Source: Mycolicibacterium anyangense
Lineage (GTDB): Bacteria > Actinomycetota > Actinomycetes > Mycobacteriales > Mycobacteriaceae
Reading direction: 5' to 3'
Assembly (NCBI RefSeq): GCF_010731855.1
Contig: NZ_AP022620.1
Coordinates: 5,332,001-5,396,000, forward strand
Length of the DNA stretch: 64,000 nucleotides
Shown: piece by piece, positions 10,920-19,334 of the stretch
Layout: every line of letters starts with the position of its first letter
How positions within the stretch are numbered: the first letter of the stretch is position 1
Program-made: the position numbers and the translations under genes
The notes under the pieces: generated by a model
The model's database searches: none
What the model saw: the letters and a program-made list of their open reading frames with translations, nothing else
What the model was told of the DNA's origin: nothing

Positions 10920-11273
10920 GTGCTGCGCATCTTCACCGTCTCGGTCGTCATCGGCAGCGCCGGGATCTTCGGCTTGGCCGTACCGCCATACGCGGCGGCC
11001 GCCAAATGCCAATCCGGCTACTATTGGTCCAGCTATCACCAGGTCTGCGTCGAAAGGCCAGATACCAACTCCCAGAACGCAACCGCGCTGTGTAACGACG
11101 GGCTTTACAGTCATAGCCTGACGCCCGGGGCTGACGAGAACTGTCATGGGCACGGCGGAGTCGCGCAGTATTGCCCGTGTGGCACTGCGTCAGGTCAGGC
11201 GATGTCGCCGTTCGATGTGACCTTGGTCGAACCGTACTCGGCAAGGGATGCCAAGGCTGTCGTAGCGGGCTGA
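10920..11273 (+). CDS. Small secreted protein, DUF3761-like
   Basis: 117 residues. An N-terminal signal peptide (hydrophobic stretch to about residue 27, AAAA cleavage region) is followed by a CQSGYYWSSYHQVCV segment and a domain with ALCNDGLYSHS and CHGHGGVAQYC, which resembles the DUF3761 family of exported proteins. Five or more cysteines suggest disulfides. GTG 10920 is the likely start. The gene lies between the two copies of the short repeat. Confidence 0.65.
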   Translation: MLRIFTVSVVIGSAGIFGLAVPPYAAAAKCQSGYYWSSYHQVCVERPDTNSQNATALCNDGLYSHSLTPGADENCHGHGGVAQYCPCGTASGQAMSPFDVTLVEPYSARDAKAVVAG

Positions 11274-11323
11274 TCTGTCAGCCACCCGCGAACCGCGGCC
11301 ACCCCCGCCTCGCTCCTTCAGCC

Positions 11324-11378
11324 AGTGTGCGGTTTCATCCGCGACTCGCCGCGCAGCGCGTATGGCGATGCACACTCG
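11324..11378. repeat. Short dispersed repeat, copy 2
   Basis: 55-bp near-copy of 10741-10799, lacking a TTGG insert in the middle. The two copies flank the DUF3761-like gene, 583 bp apart in the same orientation. Confidence 0.7.
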
Positions 11379-11470
11379 GCGCCGTCAATTTCCGGCTTCT
11401 GGTCTGAAAACTCCCAGAATCCAATATCGTCATATTGTCCAGTCGGTCCTGTGTATGACGAGGAGCTGTT

Positions 11471-11677
11471 GTGAATCGAGTTGTCGGGCTAGTTGTTGCG
11501 TTCGCGATCGGCGCCATGGCGATCGGTGTCGCTGCGCCGGCCAATGCCGACCCCACTAGGCCGTTCAAGAACTGCACGCAAGCCAAGGCGGCCGGCTACT
11601 GCGACATCACCTCCGACAGCCCGCTCTACACCCCGAGTCAGGACCGCGACAGCGACGGCTACGCCTGCGAGTGCTGA
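11471..11677 (+). CDS. Secreted excalibur-domain protein
   Basis: 68 residues. A signal peptide (to about ANA, residue 26) is followed by an excalibur-type calcium-binding-like motif: FKNCTQAKAAGYCDI and the EF-hand-like DRDSDGYACEC ending. This small extracellular domain usually accompanies surface nucleases and peptidases; here it stands alone. GAGGAG lies just before GTG 11471. It is followed closely by the nuclease-like gene. Confidence 0.85.
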   Translation: MNRVVGLVVAFAIGAMAIGVAAPANADPTRPFKNCTQAKAAGYCDITSDSPLYTPSQDRDSDGYACEC

Positions 11678-11702
11678 CGGCCGGTCAAGGGATGGAGGGC
11701 CA

Positions 11703-12887
11703 ATGTCGTTTTCAGATGGGGTAGTCAGTCTCGCGAAGAAGATTCGCGACACACGGTCGGTCATTGAGACCGAGGAAGCTACGAAGACGGCATTCATCAT
11801 GCCGTTCATCTCGAACGTGTTGGGTTACGACGTGTTCGACCCGTCCGAGGTCGTGCCGGAGTTCACGGCTGATGTTGGTGTGAAGCGCGGCGAGAAGGTC
11901 GACTACGCCATCATGAAAGACGGCAAGGTCCAGATTCTTATGGAGTGCAAGAAGATCGGCGACGTGCTCGATCTGCGCTATGCGTCCCAGTTGTTCCGCT
12001 ACTTCGCGGTGACTGAGGCCCGTATCGCCATCCTGACCAACGGTCAGGAGTACCAGGTGTTTACCGATGCGGACATGCCCAACCGCATGGACGAGAAGCC
12101 GTTCCTCGTTTTCGATCTGCTCGACATCGACCGGACATTGCTCCCGGAGCTGCAAAAGCTCTCGAAGGAGTCGTTCGATCTCGAGTCTGTCGTGAGCGCC
12201 GCTGAGGCGCTGAAGTTTGTCAGCGGCATCCGGCGAATCATCGCCGCTGAAGTCAAAGAGCCTTCCGACGAGTGGATCCGATTCTTCGTCTCGCGGCTCT
12301 ACGAAGGCCGAACCACTCAGCGGATCATCGACCAGTTCCGTCCTCTCGTCACCAAGGCGCTCAACCAGTACATCGGCGACCAGGTGAATACACGTCTCAA
12401 GACAGCCCTCGGTGATGACGCTTCGGACAATGTGTCGGCCGCTGCGCCGGTCGAGGCACAGCCTTCTCTGTCGACCGGCAATGCAGACGCTGGCGTGGGG
12501 GTCGGCGATACCACTGTGCAGAACGGGGTTGGCGTAGACCTGGCTGTGGTGACGACCGAAGAAGAGATCGAGGGCTTCAACATCGTTCGCGCTATTGCGT
12601 GCTCCGAGGTTGCGCCGGAGCGCGTCTACCACCGCGACGGCAAGGTGTACTTCGCGATTCTGCTGGACAACAACAACCGCAAGCCGATCATCCGGCTACA
12701 TCTCAACAGCAAGACGAAGAAGTTCGTCACCACGTTTGAGGCAGGCAAAGACGGCACCCGCCGGGACATCGAGTCGGTGGTCGACATCTATACGGTTGCC
12801 GCCGATCACATTCGCCAGACGATCCGGCAATACGAGACCGGCGGCGCTTTGGCCGAAGCGCCGGTTAGCCCCCTCGCGGAGAGCTAA
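11703..12887 (+). CDS. Orphan HSDR_N-like restriction endonuclease domain protein
   Basis: 394 residues from ATG 11703, preceded by GGATGGAGGG. The N-terminal 200 residues look like the type I restriction R-subunit N-terminal nuclease domain: Asp67 in EKVDYAIM, then Glu81 and Lys83 in LMECKK form a PD-(D/E)xK core. There is no helicase domain, no methylase or specificity gene nearby. A low-complexity linker (about 245-285) leads to a conserved-looking C-terminal domain with RVYHRDGKVYFAILLDN. It could be a stand-alone DNase, a defence remnant or a non-restriction nuclease. Base composition appears lower in GC than the neighbours, consistent with transfer. Confidence 0.75.
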   Translation: MSFSDGVVSLAKKIRDTRSVIETEEATKTAFIMPFISNVLGYDVFDPSEVVPEFTADVGVKRGEKVDYAIMKDGKVQILMECKKIGDVLDLRYASQLFRYFAVTEARIAILTNGQEYQVFTDADMPNRMDEKPFLVFDLLDIDRTLLPELQKLSKESFDLESVVSAAEALKFVSGIRRIIAAEVKEPSDEWIRFFVSRLYEGRTTQRIIDQFRPLVTKALNQYIGDQVNTRLKTALGDDASDNVSAAAPVEAQPSLSTGNADAGVGVGDTTVQNGVGVDLAVVTTEEEIEGFNIVRAIACSEVAPERVYHRDGKVYFAILLDNNNRKPIIRLHLNSKTKKFVTTFEAGKDGTRRDIESVVDIYTVAADHIRQTIRQYETGGALAEAPVSPLAES

Positions 12888-13048
12888 CCCGCACGTCTCG
12901 TGCATAGCGGCGCTTTACTCAACGCAATCGGCCTAGTCCTCTTAGTACTCGGGATCTCGGGTGTGACCAGAACGATTGGCGGGTGCGCATCGGGGCAGTG
13001 CCGAGTGCTGACTCGCTGAACGACGCTCGAACGCGCACGCCACGGCAG

Positions 13049-13054
13049 TAAGCT
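13049..13054 (+). promoter_or_regulatory. -10 box of exported peptidase-like gene
   Basis: TAAGCT, 7 nt before GTG 13062; leaderless spacing. Confidence 0.45.
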
Positions 13055-13061
13055 GCTCGCC

Positions 13062-13715
13062 GTGGCGAAGGTCTTGGGTGGCAACGCGGGCCGCTGGCTG
13101 GCGGCCGGGCTGTCCGTCGTCGTGTCCGCCGCGATGTTCTACGCCCAGGGCCACGAGAGTGCACCGCCCCCCGCCCCGGCCGCATCGCCGACGTCGACGG
13201 CGGCCGCGCCGTCGACCATGGCCAGCCCCGCCGAGGCCGAATTGCTTGCCGCCAGCGCGCCCGTCGCCGATGCTGCGAACTTTCAGTTCGCCTTGCCGCC
13301 CGGCGATGTCGACGAACATGGCATGCAGATCCACACCATCTGGGTGGCCCGCGCGATCAGCGTGATGTTCCTCGAGATCAAGACCATGTACGGCTACCGC
13401 CAGGATCCGTTGAAGTGGCATCCCAATGGTCTGGCCGTGGACGTCATGATCCCGAACTATCACTCCCAAGAGGGCATCGCGTTGGGCAACCAGATCGCCG
13501 GCTACGCCCTGGCCAATGCCAAACGATGGGGCGTGCTGCACGTCATCTGGCGGCAGGGCTTCTACCCGGGAATCGGTGCGCCGAGCTGGACCGCCGACTA
13601 CGGCAACGAGACGGCCAACCACTACGACCACGTCCACATCGCCACCGACGGCGGCGGGTATCCGACCGGTCGCGAGACCTACTTCATGGGTTCCCTGCAG
13701 ACGGCCCCGGCGTAA
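13062..13715 (+). CDS. Exported protein with LAS/M15-like peptidase fold
   Basis: 217 residues. An N-terminal signal or anchor helix (about 10-29) and a Pro/Ala/Ser/Thr-rich spacer precede a domain with HPNGLAVDVM (His-x6-Asp) and NHYDHVHIA. The two motifs match the zinc-ligand pattern of LAS metallopeptidases (D-Ala-D-Ala carboxypeptidase/VanY relatives and ARB-07466-like proteins). It may act on peptidoglycan in the periplasm. The start GTG 13062 is supported by a leaderless -10 box. Confidence 0.75.
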   Translation: MAKVLGGNAGRWLAAGLSVVVSAAMFYAQGHESAPPPAPAASPTSTAAAPSTMASPAEAELLAASAPVADAANFQFALPPGDVDEHGMQIHTIWVARAISVMFLEIKTMYGYRQDPLKWHPNGLAVDVMIPNYHSQEGIALGNQIAGYALANAKRWGVLHVIWRQGFYPGIGAPSWTADYGNETANHYDHVHIATDGGGYPTGRETYFMGSLQTAPA

Positions 13716-13731
13716 CCGGCGCCAAACGCGC

Positions 13732-13986
13732 TTACAGCGTGTTCCGCAGATAGTCCCAGAGCTGTTTGCGGCCGTTCTGGTCCTTGGTCAGATGGTGCAG
13801 ATGGCTCAGCTGTGCCTCGTCGGTGTCCGCGTTGGGATCGACCTTGCCGGGTGCGGTCTTGCTGGGCACTGGCCGGGGATGACGGCCGCTGCCGGGGGCG
13901 GCCCCGGCAACGCCGACGCCAAGGCCGACGACCATCGCCGCGCTCACCGCGCACGCAGCCAGGCCAACCGCTACCGAACGTGCCAT
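13732..13986 (-). CDS. Small exported protein of unknown function
   Basis: 84 residues. A clear signal peptide (residues 1-30, ending GVAGAAP) precedes a short mature part ending HHLTKDQNGRKQLWDYLRNTL-like. I do not recognise a family. ATG 13986 is chosen because GAAGGAG lies 8 nt upstream. It is convergent with the peptidase-like gene. Confidence 0.7.
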   Translation of the reverse strand: MARSVAVGLAACAVSAAMVVGLGVGVAGAAPGSGRHPRPVPSKTAPGKVDPNADTDEAQLSHLHHLTKDQNGRKQLWDYLRNTL

Positions 13987-14078
13987 GGCCAATGCTCCTT
14001 CTCGGGACCGATCGGGAGAATTCTAACGCCCGCGTCAGTCCTGCCGTCAGTTCCACCGAGACTGCAGTGCGCTCGCGC

Positions 14079-14084
14079 TAGATT
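14079..14084 (+). promoter_or_regulatory. -10 box of enoyl-CoA hydratase gene
   Basis: TAGATT, 6 nt before ATG 14091. Confidence 0.45.
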
Positions 14085-14090
14085 TGCTAG

Positions 14091-14873
14091 ATGACTGACG
14101 ACCCTCTCGTTCGCCACCACCGCGACGATCGAGGCGTGGTCACCCTGACCCTGAATCGGCCGCAGTCGTTCAACGCGCTGTCGGAGGCGATGCTCGCCGC
14201 GCTCACCGAGGCGCTAGATACGCTCGTCGCCGACGAGTCGGTGCGCGCCGTCGTTGTGGCCGGCGCGGGTAAAGCCTTCTGCGCCGGCCACGACCTCAAA
14301 GAAATGCGCGCCGAGCCGTCGCTGGACTATTACCAGCAGCTCTTCGCGCATTGCACCGCCGTCATGCTCGCAATTCAACGGCTGTCCGTGCCGGTGATCG
14401 CGCGCGTGCACGGCATCGCCACCGCAGCCGGCTGTCAGCTGGTCGCGATGTGCGACCTGGCTGTTGCCAGCCGTGATGCGCGGTTCGCCGTCAGCGGCAT
14501 CAACGTCGGACTGTTCTGCTCGACTCCCGGAGTTGCCTTGTCCCGCAACATCCCTCGCAAGGCCGCCTTCGAGATGTTGGTCACCGGTGACTTCGTCGAT
14601 GCTGAGCACGCCCGGGAATTGGGCTTGGTCAACCGGGTGGCCGATCCGGACTCCCTCGACGACGAGGTCGACGCGCTGCTCTCACACATCGTGGCCAAGC
14701 CCCGCGCCGCCCTCGCGGTGGGAAAGGCGTTGTTCTACCGGCAGATCGAGACCGGTATCTCCGCCGCCTATGACGACGCCGGCGCGACGATGGCTGCCAA
14801 CATGATGGATCCGTGCGCGCTGGAAGGTGTGCAGGCCTTCATTGAGAAGCGCCCACCCACGTGGGGGCGCTGA
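14091..14873 (+). CDS. Enoyl-CoA hydratase/isomerase family protein
   Basis: 260-residue crotonase. The oxyanion-hole sequence is GKAFCAGHDLKEM, and a second conserved loop reads IATAAGCQLVAMCDLAVA. It probably hydrates or isomerises an acyl-CoA. The residue usually acting as catalytic acid in the second loop is not obvious (FCSTPGVALSRN instead of a Glu-rich loop), so the activity may differ from classical ECH. The SDR gene follows after 16 nt. Confidence 0.88.
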   Translation: MTDDPLVRHHRDDRGVVTLTLNRPQSFNALSEAMLAALTEALDTLVADESVRAVVVAGAGKAFCAGHDLKEMRAEPSLDYYQQLFAHCTAVMLAIQRLSVPVIARVHGIATAAGCQLVAMCDLAVASRDARFAVSGINVGLFCSTPGVALSRNIPRKAAFEMLVTGDFVDAEHARELGLVNRVADPDSLDDEVDALLSHIVAKPRAALAVGKALFYRQIETGISAAYDDAGATMAANMMDPCALEGVQAFIEKRPPTWGR

Positions 14874-14877
14874 CCGT

Positions 14878-14883
14878 TATTCT
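14878..14883 (+). promoter_or_regulatory. -10 box of SDR gene
   Basis: TATTCT, 6 nt before GTG 14890, in the gap after the hydratase stop. Confidence 0.4.
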
Positions 14884-14889
14884 CGCCGC

Positions 14890-15780
14890 GTGACTTCGGA
14901 ATGGTCGGTACACCGCCTCGGTGACCTCAGCGGCATGCGCATCATCGTGACGGGTGCAACCAACGGTGTCGGACTGGCCACGGCACGCGCCCTGGTTCGG
15001 GCCGGTGCGCACGTCATCCTGGCGGTACGCAACCTCGAGTTGGGGGCCCAGCGCGCCGCCGAGATCGGCGGGCAGACCGAGGTCGTCAAACTCGACCTGG
15101 CCGATCAGGCCTCGGTGCGGGCGTTCCCTGGCCTGTTCGACGGGGACGTCGACATCCTCATCAACAACGCCGGGGTGGTCACCACCACCCGCAGCGAGAC
15201 CGTTGACGGGTTCGAGACGATGCTCGGCACCAACTTCCTCGGCCCGTTCGCGCTGACCAATCTGCTCTTCGAGCGGGTGCGCAAGCAGATCATCAACGTC
15301 GGATCCGACGGCCACAAGCAGGGGACGTTCGCGTTCGACGACCCGCATCTGCGCACGCACAAGTGGTCCTCGTTCCCTGCGTACGCGCGCTCGAAGCTTG
15401 CCGTGATGCTGTGGGGGCTCGAACTCGACCGGCGGCTGCGGGTGGCGGGCTCACCCGTCATCAGTCACCTGACGCACCCGGGTTGGGTGGCGTCCAACCT
15501 GTCGAATGTGTCCGACAAGAAGGTGATGGCGGCCTTCCACACCGTCGTGCAGTCGGCCGCAAACCGGCTGGGCAACGACATCGACGCCGGCGCTGCGACA
15601 ACGCTCTACTGCATTGCCGAGCCGATCCCGCCCGGCAGCTACGTCGGTATCGACAGCAGGCTCGGCCTCAAGGGCGGCCCGACGTTGGCCGGGCGCTCCG
15701 CCGGTGCCTGCAGCTACGACGATGCCCGCAGACTCTGGGCGTTCGCCGAAAAGGAAACGGAGACAACGCTTCCGGTCTGA
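14890..15780 (+). CDS. Short-chain dehydrogenase/reductase
   Basis: 296 residues. The cofactor motif is TGATNGVGLA, the NNAG motif follows at about residue 93, and the active-site tyrosine/lysine are in YARSK. The sequence resembles the retinol dehydrogenase/protochlorophyllide-reductase-like group of SDRs that reduce long-chain or lipid carbonyls. GTG 14890 is chosen from the -10 spacing and because the upstream extension overlaps the hydratase. It ends just before a strong terminator. Confidence 0.88.
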   Translation: MTSEWSVHRLGDLSGMRIIVTGATNGVGLATARALVRAGAHVILAVRNLELGAQRAAEIGGQTEVVKLDLADQASVRAFPGLFDGDVDILINNAGVVTTTRSETVDGFETMLGTNFLGPFALTNLLFERVRKQIINVGSDGHKQGTFAFDDPHLRTHKWSSFPAYARSKLAVMLWGLELDRRLRVAGSPVISHLTHPGWVASNLSNVSDKKVMAAFHTVVQSAANRLGNDIDAGAATTLYCIAEPIPPGSYVGIDSRLGLKGGPTLAGRSAGACSYDDARRLWAFAEKETETTLPV

Positions 15781-15782
15781 CG

Positions 15783-15818
15783 ACAAGAGGCCCATCCCGT
15801 CTGGGATGGGCCTCTTGT
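15783..15818. terminator. Bidirectional terminator between SDR gene and whiB3
   Basis: A perfect 16-bp stem (15783-15798 with 15803-15818), loop GTCT, followed by GTTGTTTG on the plus side. It lies between the convergent SDR gene and whiB3. Confidence 0.85.
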
Positions 15819-15832
15819 GTTGTTTGCTGTGA

Positions 15833-16123
15833 TTAGGCGGTGCGGCGGATACCGCGCTTGAGCAACAGCTCGCGCTCCGACTCGCTCAGGCCGCCCCAGA
15901 TACCGTAGGGCTCACCAACGGCCAGTGCATGTGAGCGGCAGTGGGCGATCACGGGGCAGCGGCGGCACATCTCCTTGGCGCGCATCTCGCGCTGCGCACG
16001 GGCCCGGCCGCGCTCACCGTCGGGGTGGAAGAACATCGATGAATCGACTCCCCGGCAAAGGCCTTGCATCTGCCAATCCCAGATGTCGGCGTTCGGGCCG
16101 GGTAGCTGCTGCGGCTGTGGCAT
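15833..16123 (-). CDS. whiB3: Redox-sensing regulator WhiB3
   Basis: 96 residues. Cys23, Cys53, Cys56 and Cys62 are the [4Fe-4S] ligands; GIWGG at 74-78 is the family turn, followed by a basic tail KRGIRR. The sequence and its place beside groEL1 and sigD match WhiB3, which senses NO/O2 and redox state and controls lipid synthesis through SigA. ATG 16123 is preceded on the minus strand by GAGAGGGG. Confidence 0.94.
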   Translation of the reverse strand: MPQPQQLPGPNADIWDWQMQGLCRGVDSSMFFHPDGERGRARAQREMRAKEMCRRCPVIAHCRSHALAVGEPYGIWGGLSESERELLLKRGIRRTA

Positions 16124-16488
16124 TGGAAAACCCCTCTCCCCGCGCATCTTTCGAACGCGTGAGTTGTGGAACCGATCTGAGCCTGTCGCCGATGACTACT
16201 CGTGCCCACAAAATTAGGGGTGGCTTGCAAACGGAGTCAATAGTCGCGCGATGTGCTCAATCACATAACCGCAGCTTGAGAATTTACATCACGTTCATCA
16301 TTGCGACCCACCGTCACCGGCTGAAGTGCTAACTCGCGCAGGGTCGTTGTGACACTTCCGTGATTTACCCAGGATGGGCTGCGCGCGATTTCCTAGCAAT
16401 CTATAGGTAGTTGACATGCGCGTAACACGGGGACCACAAACTGTTAACTGACGTCTTTGTTGGTTCGGATTGATACCGTCGGCCCGAG
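16124..16488. other. Intergenic region between whiB3 and TPR-like gene
   Basis: About 365 bp without a gene, lower in GC than its surroundings. It holds the divergent promoters: a whiB3 promoter on the minus strand (see 16211-16240) and, on the plus side, a TACCGT box at 16474-16479 ahead of ATG 16489. I see no credible ORF or RNA. Confidence 0.6.
16211..16240 (-). promoter_or_regulatory. Candidate whiB3 promoter
   Basis: On the minus strand TTGACT (16240-16235), an 18-nt spacer and TAATTT (16216-16211) form a good SigA-type promoter, giving a whiB3 leader of about 80 nt. Confidence 0.55.
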
Positions 16489-17304
16489 ATGACTTCCACC
16501 ACGTTAACGGCCGCGGCGTTCGGCTGCGATCCGGAACGCTGGCCGCTTCCCACCGCACAATCCCCGGAGGATCTGTGGTTGCGTGCCGTCGCCGCCGGCG
16601 GGCAGGGCCGCTACAGCAGTGCACGCGCCGACCTCGACGCGGTGCTGCGCACCACGGCGACCGGACCGCTGGCCGCGCTGGCGCTCAGCACCCACGCCTC
16701 CTTCCTTCGCCAACTCGGCGGCCACCGCCTTGCCCGCGGCTGGGACGGGCGCGCGCTCGCACTGGCCGCCGTGGCCGGCGACAGCCCGCGCGCACAGGAG
16801 GCCCGCATCGACGCTCTGATCGGGCTGGCCGCCGACGCCCTCGGCGTGGGCCGGCTTGCTCTCTCCCATGCCGTTCTGGACCGCGCCGCCGCGGAGCTCG
16901 CCAACACCGATGCGCCGCCGCCGCGGCTCGCGATCCGGCTGGAGTGGGTGCGCGCGGAACTGGCGATGGCGGGTGGGCAGGGGGACACCGCGCTGCGGCA
17001 CGCTGAGCGCGGTGTTGAACTCGCCGAGTCAACCGGGCCCGCGCTGGTCCGCCATCGCATCAAGAGCGACGTCGTTCTCGCGGCAGCGCTGTGCAGTGCC
17101 GGGTTGCCGGAGCGCTCCCGAACGGTCGCCGATGCAGCGCTGGCCGACACGCTGACCCATGGCCTGATCCCGTTGCGATGGGCGCTGGCGTGTCTGCTTT
17201 TCGATATCGGAAGTACAACGCTTACGTCACAGCACGTCTCGGTGATCCGGGACGAATGTGCCGCCGTCATCACGCGGCGCGGCGGTCTGTGGAGCCCCGG
17301 CTAA
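16489..17304 (+). CDS. TPR-like helical protein (Rv3415c-type)
   Basis: 271 residues, almost entirely helical with repeated Ala/Leu-rich pairs reminiscent of tetratricopeptide repeats (segments around LALSTHASFLRQLGGH, LALAAVAGDSPRAQE, and LRHAERGVELAE). No signal peptide or catalytic motif. In M. tuberculosis a similar gene precedes sigD, so it may assist the SigD system, but function is unknown. Confidence 0.78.
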   Translation: MTSTTLTAAAFGCDPERWPLPTAQSPEDLWLRAVAAGGQGRYSSARADLDAVLRTTATGPLAALALSTHASFLRQLGGHRLARGWDGRALALAAVAGDSPRAQEARIDALIGLAADALGVGRLALSHAVLDRAAAELANTDAPPPRLAIRLEWVRAELAMAGGQGDTALRHAERGVELAESTGPALVRHRIKSDVVLAAALCSAGLPERSRTVADAALADTLTHGLIPLRWALACLLFDIGSTTLTSQHVSVIRDECAAVITRRGGLWSPG

Positions 17305-17391
17305 CGCCCGATCGCCAGGCTGGGCCGATATTGTCTAGCTCAATGGCTGCCAGGTAGAGCCCGCTTCGTAACGTTGGAGATATCGCCGTCG

Positions 17392-17973
17392 ATGACAATT
17401 CCAGGAGATCGTCTCGACGCCGCCGTTGCTGAGGCTGTGGCCGGTAGCCGGGATGCGCTCCGGGAAGTGGTAGAGACCATTCGCCCCATCGTGGTCCGGT
17501 ACATCCGGGCTCGTCTGGGGACCACGGAGCGAGTGGGCCTCTCAGCCGATGACGTCGCACAGGAGGTTTGCTTGGCCGCCATTCAGGCGCTGCCGCGCTA
17601 CCAGGATCAGGGTCGCCCCTTCCTGGCCTTCGTGTACGGCATCGCTGCCCACAAGGTCGCCGACGCTCACCGCGCCGCGGCCCGTAACCGGTCCGACCCC
17701 ACCGATGTGGTGCCGGAGCGGTACTCGCTGGAAGCGGGTCCCGAGCAAATGGCGGTCCAGGCCGATACCTCGGAGCGGATGAACAGGCTCCTGCAGATCC
17801 TGCCCGACAAACAGCGCGAGATCCTGATCCTGCGCATCGTGGTGGGACTGTCCGCCGAGGAGACCGCCGACGCCGTCGGCAGCACCCCCGGTGCGGTGCG
17901 GGTCGCCCAGCACCGGGCGCTGGCCAAGCTGAAGTCCGAGATCACCGCGGCAGGCGGTGGCGACTATGCCTGA
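17392..17973 (+). CDS. sigD: ECF RNA polymerase sigma factor SigD
   Basis: 193 residues from ATG 17392; an in-frame TTG at 17374 adds six residues and cannot be excluded because similar residues precede the M. tuberculosis start. Region 2 includes ADDVAQEVCLA and FLAFVYGIAAHKVADAHR, and region 4 includes ILPDKQREILILRIVVGLSAEETADAVGSTPGAVR. SigD acts in the stationary-phase/starvation response. It overlaps rsdA by 8 nt, a usual sigma/anti-sigma coupling. Confidence 0.95.
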   Translation: MTIPGDRLDAAVAEAVAGSRDALREVVETIRPIVVRYIRARLGTTERVGLSADDVAQEVCLAAIQALPRYQDQGRPFLAFVYGIAAHKVADAHRAAARNRSDPTDVVPERYSLEAGPEQMAVQADTSERMNRLLQILPDKQREILILRIVVGLSAEETADAVGSTPGAVRVAQHRALAKLKSEITAAGGGDYA

Positions 17974-19291
17974 TTTCGGTCGTAACTCCCGCAACGACGA
18001 TCCGTCGCTGGATGCCATCGTGCGCAGCGACCAGTTCATCGATGCCCTGGCCAACGGCTACCAGCCGGCTGCCCAGGACCGGGCCGACGCCATGCTGGCG
18101 TCGCTGTTGGGCGAATGGCGCGATGAGACGCGCTGGCCGCCTGCGACTGGTCTGATCACCGAGCGGGACGCCGTGACCGCGCTCAACGCCGGCATCGTCG
18201 AGAAGCGCAACCAGCGCGGCTCCGGCCCGGGGCGCAGCTGGCGCGGCTTGAGCATCGTGGGCGCGGCGGCGGCCGGGGTGCTGGCGATCGGCGGCTTTGG
18301 TGCTGTCGTCTACGGCGCCGGTCCTGGTGATGCGCTGTATGGGCTGCACACCATGCTGTTCGGCGAGCCCAAGAATGTCCGCGAGGACCAGGTCGCCCTC
18401 GCCTCCGCCGCAGAGCAGCTCAAACAGGTTCAGCAGCTGGTCGAGCAGGGCGACTGGCCGGCCGCCCAGGCCAAATTGGTCGAGGTCAACAACCAGGTGG
18501 CCGGGGTCGCAGATGCGCCGCAGAAGCAGCAGGTTCTCGAGCAGTGGAACGAGTTGGCAGCCAAGGTCGTGCAGAAGGATCCGGCGGCCACCGTTCCGCC
18601 GGGTATCACCTTCACCGTGCCGCCCTCGGCAACCGAGCTGGTGCCCGCGGTCGTGACGCCATCGGAAGGGCCGGGAGTGCCACCGACCAGCGTGCCGGGT
18701 CTGCCGCCCATCACCATCTCGACCACGCCGGGCGAGCCCAGCGCGGTCGGTGGTCCGGGCCCGTCGGAGACGTCGTCGAGCACCGAGACCACGTCGCCCG
18801 CGCCGCAGAGCACGTCGACCACGGTCGCTCCCACGACCACGTCTACGACGACAGCTCCGACCACGACGGCCGTCCCCACGACGACGGCACCGTCGACCAG
18901 TTCGTCGGCACCGACCACGTCCGCGTCATCGACCACTTCGTCATCGCCGACCACGTCGGCGACGACCAGCGCACCGGCGACCAGCGCTGGGACCACGCCG
19001 ACGAGCACCACCGCGACGACCACGACGAAGGCCGCGCCGACCACCACGACGACCACGACAACCGGAGCGGCTGCGGCCGCGCAGTCGCCGGCTTCGACCG
19101 CCGCCACCACGACATCGGTACTGGTCGAGCAGTCGGCGACCACGGCCGCCTCGACAGTGTCGGCACCGCCTGCGGCGTCGACACCCAGTGCGATCGCGAC
19201 GGTGCCCTCGACGGCGGTTCAGGCTCCCAAGAGCCAACCGCAAATCGTGATTACCACCACTGTGGTGCCACTGCCGCTGCCCGCGGGGTAG
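17966..19291 (+). CDS. rsdA: Anti-sigma-D factor RsdA with long Thr-rich extracytoplasmic tail
   Basis: 441 residues. The N-terminal cytosolic SigD-binding segment (about 1-90) starts MPDFGRNSRNDDPSLDAIVR, one transmembrane helix spans about 95-116, then an exported domain, and finally a Thr/Ser/Ala/Pro-rich tail (about 245-430) dominated by TT, TTT and STT runs. RsdA sequesters SigD at the membrane until regulated proteolysis. The tail makes this protein much longer than the roughly 300-residue M. tuberculosis homologue I recall, and it looks like an O-mannosylated cell-wall stalk. ATG 17966 is chosen over GTG 17957. Confidence 0.88.
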   Translation: MPDFGRNSRNDDPSLDAIVRSDQFIDALANGYQPAAQDRADAMLASLLGEWRDETRWPPATGLITERDAVTALNAGIVEKRNQRGSGPGRSWRGLSIVGAAAAGVLAIGGFGAVVYGAGPGDALYGLHTMLFGEPKNVREDQVALASAAEQLKQVQQLVEQGDWPAAQAKLVEVNNQVAGVADAPQKQQVLEQWNELAAKVVQKDPAATVPPGITFTVPPSATELVPAVVTPSEGPGVPPTSVPGLPPITISTTPGEPSAVGGPGPSETSSSTETTSPAPQSTSTTVAPTTTSTTTAPTTTAVPTTTAPSTSSSAPTTSASSTTSSSPTTSATTSAPATSAGTTPTSTTATTTTKAAPTTTTTTTTGAAAAAQSPASTAATTTSVLVEQSATTAASTVSAPPAASTPSAIATVPSTAVQAPKSQPQIVITTTVVPLPLPAG

Positions 19292-19334
19292 CGGCGCCGG
19301 TTAACCGGCACCGGCAGATCAGACTCCGCTGGAC

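Noticed and set aside
16241..16340. CRP-like half sites (TGTG...TCACA) near whiB3
   Set aside because: Spacing does not match the TGTGA-N6-TCACA consensus.
18750..19250. Thr-repeat DNA as a CRISPR or tandem-repeat array
   Set aside because: The ACC/ACG repeats have no regular unit or spacers and are in frame with the RsdA tail.
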